From Bradyrhizobium sp. KBS0727 (lineage in GTDB: Bacteria > Pseudomonadota > Alphaproteobacteria > Rhizobiales > Xanthobacteraceae): a stretch of DNA of 64,000 bases. Within the stretch, counting starts at the first letter, position 1, and every line of letters starts with the position of its first letter. The stretch covers positions 4,831,501 to 4,895,500 of the forward strand of contig NZ_CP042176.1 in the NCBI RefSeq assembly GCF_005937885.2. The letters are read 5' to 3'. Under the pieces are notes generated by a model that searched no databases, was not told the DNA's origin, and worked only from the letters and a program-made list of their open reading frames with translations. The position numbers and the translations under genes are program-made. Positions 1 to 7,001 of the stretch are shown in pieces.

Positions 1-435
1 CGCGAGCGCCGGCGTCGCCGCCATCACCGCCTGGCTCGGCCGATGGAACCAGCGCAGCACGCGCCAGACCCAGGATTCCGGGATCGATGAACGCGCCGAC
101 ACATATTCGGGAAAACGGGTGTGAAAGCTGGTGGTGAACGGCAGGCCGCGCTTGCGGCAATAGCGCCGCACCAATAGGCCAATCGGACCTTCCGTCGCGA
201 TATGGATGCTGTCGGGTTTTGCCGCATCGATCAGCTCGGCGATCTTCCAGGGACTCGGCAAAGCCAGCCGCAAATCGGGATAGCTCGGCATCGCAAAGGT
301 CCGGAACGACTGCGGCGTCAGAAAGCTGACGTCGACGCCAAAGCCCTTGGCCGCTTCCGCCATCGTGGTCAGCGTCCGAACCACCCCGTTGACCTGGGGA
401 TGCCACGCATCGGTCGCGACCAGGATATGCGTCAT
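1..435 (-). CDS. Glycosyltransferase family 4 (GT-B), N-terminal part, cut by window edge
   Basis: The gene starts at the ATG at 435 and is open to the window edge, giving 145 residues. The N-terminus has the GT4 pattern of a beta strand followed by DAWHPQVNGVVRT, as in glycosyltransferases that elongate glycolipids or LPS from nucleotide sugars on the cytoplasmic face of the membrane. Its start overlaps the stop of the upstream metallophosphoesterase gene (ATGA), so the two are translationally coupled and probably act on the same lipid. The C-terminal sugar-nucleotide domain is outside the window, so donor and acceptor cannot be assigned. Confidence 0.85.
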   Translation of the reverse strand, partial: MTHILVATDAWHPQVNGVVRTLTTMAEAAKGFGVDVSFLTPQSFRTFAMPSYPDLRLALPSPWKIAELIDAAKPDSIHIATEGPIGLLVRRYCRKRGLPFTTSFHTRFPEYVSARSSIPESWVWRVLRWFHRPSQAVMAATPALA

Positions 436-1244
436 GCGGCGCGCGCCGCGACGCGGGGAACCGGTGCTTTCAGGCGCAGCGGATCGGTCCAGGTGATGAT
501 TTCGAACTTTCCGTCCTCGTGTTCGGCGAGCGCGGTGCAGCTCTCGACCCAGTCGCCGCAGTTCATGTAGCGGATACCGTGCTCGTCGCGGATGGTGGCG
601 TAGTGGATGTGGCCACAGATCACGCCGTCGGCGCCGTGACGCCGCGCCTCGCCGGCTAAGGTCTTTTCGAACGCGCCGATATAGTTGACCGCGTTTTTGA
701 CTTTCAGCTTGGCCCATTGCGACAGCGACCAATAGGGCACGCCGAACATGCGCCGGAAGAAGTTGACCAGCCGGTTCATCTGAATGGCAAAATCATAGGC
801 CTTGTCGCCGAGATGGGCGAGCCAGCGCGCGTTCTGCACCACGAGATCGAAGATATCGCCGTGGATCACCAGATAACGCTTGCCGTCGGCGCCCTCATGG
901 ATGGTGTTTTCCACCACGTCGATGCCGCCGAAATGCGTACCGTAATAGTTCCGCAGGAACTCGTCGTGATTGCCCGGCACATAGATGACCTTGGCGCCCT
1001 TGCGCGCCTTGCGCAGCATCTTCTGCACGAAGTCGTTATGCGATTGCGGCCAGTACCAGCCGGATTTCAGCGCCCAGCCGTCGACGATATCGCCGACGAG
1101 ATAGATGGTGTCGGCGTCGTGGGTTCTGAGAAAGTCCAGCAACCGGTCGGCTTGCGAGCCGCGGGCTCCGAGATGGACGTCGGAGATAAACAAGGTGCGA
1201 AAGCGCCGCTCGGGGCTTTCTTCACTCAAGGAGTCACTACCCAT
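432..1244 (-). CDS. Calcineurin-like metallophosphoesterase, UDP-2,3-diacylglucosamine diphosphatase family
   Basis: A 270-residue protein with the dimetal phosphoesterase motifs in order: SDVHLG (21-26), GDIVDGW (51-57), GNHDE (91-95) and a later GHIHYA. This is the LpxH-like architecture, which hydrolyses UDP-2,3-diacylglucosamine to lipid X in lipid A synthesis. Many alphaproteobacteria use LpxI for that step, so this paralogue may act on another nucleotide- or phosphate-linked lipid. It is coupled to the GT4 gene downstream by an ATGA overlap, which favours a glycolipid role. The family is clear; the exact substrate is inferred. Confidence 0.85.
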   Translation of the reverse strand: MGSDSLSEESPERRFRTLFISDVHLGARGSQADRLLDFLRTHDADTIYLVGDIVDGWALKSGWYWPQSHNDFVQKMLRKARKGAKVIYVPGNHDEFLRNYYGTHFGGIDVVENTIHEGADGKRYLVIHGDIFDLVVQNARWLAHLGDKAYDFAIQMNRLVNFFRRMFGVPYWSLSQWAKLKVKNAVNYIGAFEKTLAGEARRHGADGVICGHIHYATIRDEHGIRYMNCGDWVESCTALAEHEDGKFEIITWTDPLRLKAPVPRVAARAA

Positions 1245-1417
1245 GCGCCAGCACCTACCGGATTCATGTGACGGGGCGATGACGCTTCATGCGACGATTG
1301 GCATCACGAGAATCAGTCTTGCGCCCCTGGTAATCGCGAATATCAGCGCGATGCGACAATGAGGCGACATGCCACGGCGGACCCGTGATTTTGCGCTAGA
1401 TGCGGCGAGGGAACTAT

Positions 1418-2218
1418 TCAGTAAAACTTCTGGAAATGATGGATCGGGCCGTGGCCATGGCCGACGCTGAAACGATCCGCTGCGGCGATCGCGGCACTGA
1501 CGAAGGCCTTGGCGTTGCGCACGGCGGTTTCCATGGCTTCGCCTCTGGCGAGACCTGCCGCAATCGCCGACGACAGCGAGCAGCCGGTGCCGTGGGTGTT
1601 CCTGGTGGCGACGCGCGGCGCCGCCAGCGCGATGACACCCTTTGCATCGATGAGGTAATCGATGCTCTCGCTGCCCTCGCCGTGGCCGCCCTTGATCAGC
1701 ACCGCCTTGCATCCCATCGCCAGCAGCCGCCGGCCCTGATCTTCGACCGCGGCCTCGCTCATCGCCACCGGCTCGTCCAGCAGCGCCGCCGCCTCCGGCA
1801 GGTTCGGCGTGATCAACGCGGCGCGCGGAATGAGTTTGCTGCGCAACGCCTCGACCGCCTCAGAGGCCAACAGACGATCGCCTGAGGTAGCGACCATCAC
1901 CGGATCGAGTACGACATGTTGCGGCGACCAGCGCGTCAACCCCGCAACGATGGCGTCGATCACCGCCGGCTGCGCCACCATGCCGATCTTGACGGCGCCG
2001 ACCGCCAAATCGGAAAACACCGCGTCGATCTGCGCGGTCACGAATTCGGCGGGCACCGGATGGATGCCGCTGACCCCTTGCGTGTTCTGTGCCGTCAGCG
2101 CCGTAATGACGGAGGCGCCATAGACCCCGAGGGCGGCGAACGTCTTCAGGTCGGCCTGGATGCCGGCACCGCCGGAGGAGTCCGAGCCGGCAATCGTCAG
2201 CGCGATCGGCGTCGTCAT
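1418..2218 (-). CDS. thiD: Hydroxymethylpyrimidine/phosphomethylpyrimidine kinase
   Basis: ThiD phosphorylates HMP and HMP-phosphate to HMP-PP for thiamine synthesis in the cytosol. The 266-residue product has the ribokinase-fold N-terminus ALTIAGSDSSGGAGIQADLK, the internal LITPNLPEA segment, KGGHG, and the anion-hole/catalytic segment NTHGTGCSLSSAIAAGL. The start is taken at 2218 because homology begins there; the frame stays open upstream to 2287 with no family sequence. No other thiamine genes are next to it. It is divergent from the small Lrp-type gene, with about 130 bases between them. Confidence 0.95.
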   Translation of the reverse strand: MTTPIALTIAGSDSSGGAGIQADLKTFAALGVYGASVITALTAQNTQGVSGIHPVPAEFVTAQIDAVFSDLAVGAVKIGMVAQPAVIDAIVAGLTRWSPQHVVLDPVMVATSGDRLLASEAVEALRSKLIPRAALITPNLPEAAALLDEPVAMSEAAVEDQGRRLLAMGCKAVLIKGGHGEGSESIDYLIDAKGVIALAAPRVATRNTHGTGCSLSSAIAAGLARGEAMETAVRNAKAFVSAAIAAADRFSVGHGHGPIHHFQKFY

Positions 2219-2348
2219 TTCCGGGCTCGCGTCGATGGTGTGTTCGGGGCCATAAGGTGTCCTAGCGCGGCAGACTATTGGCAGCAAGTTGGCTTGCTAT
2301 CAGCCGCCGTTTTTGGCCTATTGGGGCACAGATTTTCGGAGACATGCG

Positions 2349-2594
2349 ATGGTTCCCTTCTTCGTCCAGTTCAAATGCAAGCTCGGCCAGTCCTATGCCG
2401 TCGCCAATGCGCTCGCGGAAGCCGAGATCGCCTCGGAGATCTATTCCACCGCCGGCGACTACGATCTGCTGGTCAAGTTCTACGTCGACAACGACACCGA
2501 CATCGGCCACTTCGTCAACGAAAAGGTGCAGGTGATTCCGGGCATCCAGGACACCCACACCATCATCACCTTCAAGGCCTTCGGCCCGGGCTAG
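2349..2594 (+). CDS. Stand-alone Lrp/AsnC ligand-binding (RAM) domain protein
   Basis: An 81-residue protein made only of the alpha/beta RAM domain found at the C-terminus of Lrp/AsnC regulators: FVQFKCKLGQ, the GDYDLLVKFYVDN strand-turn, and a C-terminal strand ending in THTIITFKAF. There is no helix-turn-helix, and none is encoded upstream in frame. Such stand-alone domains oligomerise and bind small ligands such as amino acids. They may modulate a full-length Lrp or act as independent sensors. The start at 2349 is chosen because family similarity begins with MVPFFVQF. The Ldh-family gene follows after 77 bases on the same strand. Confidence 0.85.
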   Translation: MVPFFVQFKCKLGQSYAVANALAEAEIASEIYSTAGDYDLLVKFYVDNDTDIGHFVNEKVQVIPGIQDTHTIITFKAFGPG

Positions 2595-2671
2595 GGTTTC
2601 GGCCCGCCCCCACAATTGCCGTCAAAAATTCGCGCCGAGCACATTGAACGCCACGGCCACCGGGAGTTCTG

Positions 2672-3736
2672 ATGTCCGAGACCACCGTCACGTTCAGCCG
2701 GCTCAAGGCGTTCATTCAGGAAGCGCTGACGAAAGTGGGTCTGCCGGAGCAGGATGCCGCAACTGTCGCCAGCCTGATGGCGGAGGCCGACCTGCAGGGC
2801 TCGGACGGCCACGGCGTGACCCGGCTGCCGCAATATGTCAGGCGCATCAAGGCCGGCGGCTTCAACGTCCGGCCGAACATCCACGTCGTGCACGATCACC
2901 TCTCTACCGCGGTCTTGAACGGCGACAACGGCATGGGTCATCTGGTGATGAAGCGCGCCGCCGAGATGGCGATCGAGAAAGCGCGCACCACGGGCATCGC
3001 CTGGGTCAACTCGCAGTTCTCCAACCACGCCGGCCCCGCCTCGCTCTACGCATCGATGCCGCTCGCCCATGACATGATCGGGCTCTATTTCGCGGTCGGT
3101 AACGCCAACCATCTGCCGCCCTGGGGCGGCCTCGACATGCTGCTGTCGACCAACCCGATCGCCGCCGCGATCCCGGCCGGTGACGAGAAGCCCATCGTAC
3201 TGGACATGGCGACCACCGTTGCCGCCTACGGCAAGGTCAAGACCAAGGCGCTGCGCGGCGTGACCATGCCCGAGGGCTGGATGATCGATCGCGCCGGCAA
3301 GCCGCTGACCGATCCGAAGCGCGCCGACGAAGGCATGCTGCTGCCGCTCGGCGGCATGGAGGCCGGTTACAAGGGCTACGGCCTGGCCATGATCATCGGC
3401 CTGCTGGCGGGCACGCTCGGCGGTGCCGCGACGGGCAAGGACGTGATCGACTTCAACCATGACGACGACAGCGTCACCAATACCGGCCAGGCGATCGCCG
3501 CCATCAACGTGGCCGCCTTCGGCGACCTCGCCGTGTTCAAGAAAAGCGTCGACACGCTGGTGCGCGATATCAGGAACAGCGAGCGCATGCCGGGCGTGGA
3601 CCGCATCCTGGTGCCGGGCGAGCGCAGTTTTGAGACAAGGGTGACGCGCACGCGTCTCGGGATTCCGGTTGCGCCCGCCTTGATACGTGGACTGGATCAG
3701 GTGGCCGACGACCTCGGGATCACAAGGCTGGCGTAG
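2672..3736 (+). CDS. Malate/L-lactate dehydrogenase (Ldh) family NAD(P)-dependent oxidoreductase
   Basis: A 354-residue member of the Ldh_2 family (malate/lactate/ureidoglycolate/pyrroline-carboxylate reductases), unrelated to classic Rossmann LDH. Visible family marks are the N-terminal helix with the DLQGSDGHGVTRLPQYV segment, NSQFSNHAGP, the GNANHLPPWGG nucleotide-binding stretch, NPIAAAIPAG and GYKGYGLAMIIGLLAG. It should interconvert a 2-oxo acid (or cyclic imine) and the hydroxy acid in the cytosol; the substrate is not readable from sequence. A good Shine-Dalgarno (CGGGAG) precedes the ATG. Confidence 0.9.
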   Translation: MSETTVTFSRLKAFIQEALTKVGLPEQDAATVASLMAEADLQGSDGHGVTRLPQYVRRIKAGGFNVRPNIHVVHDHLSTAVLNGDNGMGHLVMKRAAEMAIEKARTTGIAWVNSQFSNHAGPASLYASMPLAHDMIGLYFAVGNANHLPPWGGLDMLLSTNPIAAAIPAGDEKPIVLDMATTVAAYGKVKTKALRGVTMPEGWMIDRAGKPLTDPKRADEGMLLPLGGMEAGYKGYGLAMIIGLLAGTLGGAATGKDVIDFNHDDDSVTNTGQAIAAINVAAFGDLAVFKKSVDTLVRDIRNSERMPGVDRILVPGERSFETRVTRTRLGIPVAPALIRGLDQVADDLGITRLA

Positions 3737-3820
3737 CCCGCGCCGGCGCCATAGCTGGCGCCGGAAATCAACCTGTCCCACAATGGCGCATTGGTCCGGC
3801 CGGCGCCAATATGGCGCTAT

Positions 3821-3860
3821 TTTGCCGTATCTCGATCATGCTTTGCCATATCGGGATCAT
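3821..3860. repeat. Two direct 19-base repeats in a promoter region
   Basis: TTTGCCGTATCTCGATCAT (3821-3839) and TTTGCCATATCGGGATCAT (3842-3860) agree at 16 of 19 positions and are offset by 21 bases, close to two helical turns. They lie about 95 bases upstream of the J-domain gene. The arrangement suits a tandem regulator binding site; no regulator is identified. Confidence 0.55.
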
Positions 3861-3952
3861 TCTAGCGCCTTGAAAATTTCTATTAGCTTGGGGAGTCGTC
3901 GATCGGAAACCCCGGCGGGGGTTCCGAGGGGGAATTAGTCGCGAGTACCACC

Positions 3953-4777
3953 ATGGGGACGCTCTACGATCTGCTCGGAGCTCTTCCGGGCGATGATGCC
4001 GACGGGCTGCGGGCTGCGTTTCGCAGGGCCGCCAAGGCCACCCATCCCGATATCCATCCCGACGATCCGGACGCCCCGCTGCGATTCCGGGAGCTGATGC
4101 GCGCTTATGACATCCTGATCGATACGGACCAACGCACGACATACGACGAGCTGCTTGCAATTGCGCTGCAACCGCCCGCCGCGGCGAAGTCGACGCGCGT
4201 TTATGAGCGCGTGCGCAAATATGCCTCCAATACCATGGCGGCAACGATCATTTCGGGCTTGCTGGTCGCGGGGTACACGTTGTTCGGACATTTTTCGAAC
4301 CTGCCCGGCGCTGCGGAATTCTTGCCCAACAATACCGCCGGTCAATCGGAACAGACCGCGCTTGCAGCAACATCCGAGGCCAACATCGAATCCGCCCGGC
4401 CCGCTCCACCGACGGATGCAGAAGCCGTCAATGCCATGATGGTCACGGCTGCCCTGAACCAAAGCAGTGCGCCGGCAAGCCGCAGCATCGAGGTGGCTCA
4501 TCGCTTCACGCTGGACAACTTGTGGACCCGGCGCGACCCGGTCCTGGCCGTGACTTACCTCGATCGCGATATCATCCTGTACCGGACACCCAAATTCGAT
4601 CGTGCGTTCGATACGATGGTTCAGGTCAGGCACGCGGGTGAAGCGGGCCGGCCGAAAATTTCAACGCCGGCGCCGCGCAAGCCGTCCACAGCGACGATAC
4701 CGGAAGCCAGGATTCCGGAAGTGAGAACTCCCTTGCCGCAGCGACGCACGCCGATGATCGCCGCCCTCACACCGTAA
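3953..4777 (+). CDS. J-domain protein with one membrane segment
   Basis: A 274-residue protein. Residues 3-68 form a J domain with the HPD tripeptide at 31-33 and the YDILIDTDQRTTYDE helix IV region, so it should stimulate the ATPase of a DnaK-type chaperone. A hydrophobic segment at about 94-113 follows, then a low-complexity Ala/Pro region and a C-terminal domain without a recognised fold. It lacks the G/F and zinc domains of DnaJ. The topology suggests a cytosolic J domain tethered to the inner membrane, with the C-terminus in the periplasm. A hairpin (AACCCC/GGGGTT, 3908-3923) and two direct repeats lie upstream. Confidence 0.8.
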   Translation: MGTLYDLLGALPGDDADGLRAAFRRAAKATHPDIHPDDPDAPLRFRELMRAYDILIDTDQRTTYDELLAIALQPPAAAKSTRVYERVRKYASNTMAATIISGLLVAGYTLFGHFSNLPGAAEFLPNNTAGQSEQTALAATSEANIESARPAPPTDAEAVNAMMVTAALNQSSAPASRSIEVAHRFTLDNLWTRRDPVLAVTYLDRDIILYRTPKFDRAFDTMVQVRHAGEAGRPKISTPAPRKPSTATIPEARIPEVRTPLPQRRTPMIAALTP

Positions 4778-4799
4778 CGCCGCTCGGTTGTCGCCTGCC

Positions 4800-5729
4800 T
4801 TAGCTGTCGCTTGTCTTCTTCTTCGGCTTCGGTGGTCCCTCGACCGGCGGCAGTGACGTGAGATATTCCGCGATCGCCGCGCGATCCGCCGCTGACATTT
4901 GCGAGGTGTTGCGGATCACGCGCACCATCGATCCTCCGGCAGAGTCGCCGTCGGGCGTTTGCCCGGTTTCGAGGAAGTACTCGATGTCTTTTGCGCTCCA
5001 GTCGGCCAGTCCCTTCTGCGTGATGTTGGGTACCCAGCCCTCGCCTTCCGGATTGGGTCCGCCGGCGAAGCGCTGCGCGGCTATGATGCCGCCGAGAAAA
5101 TTACGCGGGCTGTGGCACTCCGCGCAATGCCCGAGACTATTGACGAGATAGGCGCCGCGATTCCATGACGCCGAATGCGCCGCATCCGGCACAAACGTCT
5201 TGCCGTCGGTGAACAACCAATTCCACACCCCGACATTGCGGCGAACGCTGAACGGAAACGGCACGTCATGATCGCGCACCTTGCCGGACACCCGCGCCAG
5301 CGTTTTCAGATAGGCGAACAGGTCCCTGACGTCTTCGACCTTCGCATGCTGGTAGGACGGGTAGGGAAAGGCCGGGAAGTAATGCGTCCCCTCAGGCGAG
5401 GTACCCTTCAGCACCGCGGTGACGAAGTCGGCCTCGGACCAACGGCCGATGCCGTCGTTCGGATCGGGCGAGATGTTGGGCACGTAGAAGGTCCCGAACG
5501 GCGAAGGGATCGCAAGCCCGCCGCCCAGCCTCAGCCGGTCGGGCTGGTTGGGCACCGCATGGCAGGAGGAACATCCACCGGCATTGAACGTTGTGAGGCC
5601 GTTGGCGAGGTCAGGCGCACGAGGAGGAAGCGCGCTTGACGCGACGACCGCCGGGATCGTCAACCACCAGAAAATGCCGAGGCTGGCAACACCGGCCAGA
5701 ACAATACCAAGAAGAACACGTCGCAACAT
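4800..5729 (-). CDS. Membrane-anchored dihaem c-type cytochrome
   Basis: A 309-residue protein with an N-terminal hydrophobic anchor or signal (residues 4-30) and two CXXCH haem sites: CSSCH at 53-57 and CAECH at 202-206. The layout is like the cytochrome subunits that take electrons from periplasmic alcohol, aldehyde or gluconate dehydrogenases to the respiratory chain. The C-terminus is Lys/Pro-rich (PPKPKKKTSDS). No dehydrogenase partner is adjacent. It is divergent from the CHRD gene with about 165 bases between. Confidence 0.88.
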   Translation of the reverse strand: MLRRVLLGIVLAGVASLGIFWWLTIPAVVASSALPPRAPDLANGLTTFNAGGCSSCHAVPNQPDRLRLGGGLAIPSPFGTFYVPNISPDPNDGIGRWSEADFVTAVLKGTSPEGTHYFPAFPYPSYQHAKVEDVRDLFAYLKTLARVSGKVRDHDVPFPFSVRRNVGVWNWLFTDGKTFVPDAAHSASWNRGAYLVNSLGHCAECHSPRNFLGGIIAAQRFAGGPNPEGEGWVPNITQKGLADWSAKDIEYFLETGQTPDGDSAGGSMVRVIRNTSQMSAADRAAIAEYLTSLPPVEGPPKPKKKTSDS

Positions 5730-5894
5730 TCACCAATCCGTCATCAGGCACCTCGAAGCGACGGCTAGTATGACCGGAGTTCGCGCCATAAGCTTCCAGG
5801 AAATTTCAGGCATTCAACGCCGTTTCGGGAATAAATCCGAACCGGCGTTGTTTTGAGGCTGACACTGTCGTTCGTTGTCAACAGGGAGAACACC

Positions 5895-6314
5895 ATGAAC
5901 AAGACCATGCTTGCCACGCTTACGCTGGGTGCCGCGATCGCCTTTTCCGGCACCGCCTTCGCCGAGAAAATGAAGGCGACGCTCGACGGCAAGGCCGAAG
6001 TGCCGCCGAACGCCAGCACCGGCACCGGCACCGCCGATATCGACTACGATCCGGCCACCAAGAAACTGAGCTGGAAAGTGACCTATTCCGGCCTGTCGGG
6101 CCCCGCCACCGCCGCGCATTTCCATGGCCCCGCTGACGTCGGCAAGAATGGCGGCGTCGCGGTTGCGATCCCGAATGCCGGGACGAGCCCGGCCGAGGGC
6201 AGCGCCACGCTGACCGACGCGCAGGCGGCCGACCTCGTGGCCGGCAAGTACTATGTCAACGTTCACACCGCGGCCAATCCCGGCGGCGAACTCCGCGGCC
6301 AGGTGACGAAGTAA
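5895..6314 (+). CDS. Secreted CHRD-domain protein
   Basis: A 139-residue protein with a cleavable signal peptide (MNKTMLATLTLGAAIAFSGT, then AFA-E) and one CHRD domain filling the remainder. Typical features are the early DGKAEVPPN motif, the TAAHFHGPA histidine motif and the C-terminal NPGGELRGQV. CHRD domains occur in chordin and in many bacterial secreted proteins; their bacterial function is not established. The start at 5895 is preceded by AGGGAG at the right distance. It converges with the cytochrome c-prime gene. Confidence 0.88.
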   Translation: MNKTMLATLTLGAAIAFSGTAFAEKMKATLDGKAEVPPNASTGTGTADIDYDPATKKLSWKVTYSGLSGPATAAHFHGPADVGKNGGVAVAIPNAGTSPAEGSATLTDAQAADLVAGKYYVNVHTAANPGGELRGQVTK

Positions 6315-6332
6315 CGCCCTGTCGCGATGTAA

Positions 6333-6367
6333 CTAAAAAGGGTGGTCGCCTCGCGGCGTCCACCCTT
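6333..6367 (-). terminator. Rho-independent terminator between convergent genes
   Basis: The stem AAGGGTGG (6338-6345) pairs with CCACCCTT (6360-6367) and has an inner CGCC/GGCG extension. On the minus strand the hairpin is followed by TTTTTAG, so it should end transcription of the cytochrome c-prime gene. It may also act weakly on the plus strand. Confidence 0.75.
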
Positions 6368-6431
6368 CGCTATCTGAACGACTTTCCGACTATTTGAATG
6401 TTCCGGCCCTGCGACGAATTCTCGCGCCGAG

Positions 6432-6881
6432 CTATTTCAGCTTGACGCGGTAGGTCTCGTGGCAACCGGTGCACTTTTCCTGGATCGCGTCGAACGCGAC
6501 CTTCAGGCTGGCAGCGTCCTTGACCGTGCCCTTCACGTCCGCGATCGCCTTGCTGACGGGAGGGACCTTCGAGTCGAAATCAGCCTTGTTCTGCCAGATA
6601 GCCTGCTTCGCCCCATAAGTCGCGTTCACCACGTCTTCCTTGGGATTGGTCGCGAACACGGTAGGGATCGTGGGCACGGATTTTTCGAGATCGGCAATGG
6701 CGGCATCGACCGCCGCCTGATCGTAGGGAATTTCGCCCTTCACGGTCTTGAGGAGCACGTTGTACATGCTCTTGCCCTGTGCCCTCATCAAATTGTCCTG
6801 CTTAACGGCCAGCTCCTGGTCCGCCATGACAGCGCCGACACTGAGCAACAAGGCTCCCGCAATAACAACCGTTCGCATCAT
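6432..6881 (-). CDS. Cytochrome c-prime family protein
   Basis: About 149 residues: a signal peptide (MRTVVIAGALLLSVGAVMA-DQ) and a four-helix-bundle domain whose single haem site, CTGCHETYRVKLK, is at the very C-terminus. That position is diagnostic of the cytochrome c-prime family, periplasmic haem proteins that bind NO and other gases and can shuttle electrons. The ATG at 6881 is preferred because GGAG sits nine bases before it; an ATG at 6896 in the same frame adds five residues and spoils the signal peptide. Confidence 0.9.
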   Translation of the reverse strand: MMRTVVIAGALLLSVGAVMADQELAVKQDNLMRAQGKSMYNVLLKTVKGEIPYDQAAVDAAIADLEKSVPTIPTVFATNPKEDVVNATYGAKQAIWQNKADFDSKVPPVSKAIADVKGTVKDAASLKVAFDAIQEKCTGCHETYRVKLK

Positions 6882-7001
6882 CGGCCAATTCTCCATCTCG
6901 CAAGCATTTCCAAAAGATGCCCCGAGCGCACTGCTGCGGCCGCGGCGGTCTGGTGTTCGAATCCCGCACGCGAAGCATTATTCCCCGCCTGCGACAAAAT
7001 A

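Noticed and set aside
5868..5886. Second PHO box before the CHRD gene (CTGTCGTTCGTTGTCAAC)
   Set aside because: The second half is shifted by one base and two conserved positions are lost.
6940..6985. Possible tRNA 3' end (GTTCGAATCC near 6956)
   Set aside because: The T-loop-like string is present but the flanks do not form a T-stem or acceptor stem and no anticodon arm is found.
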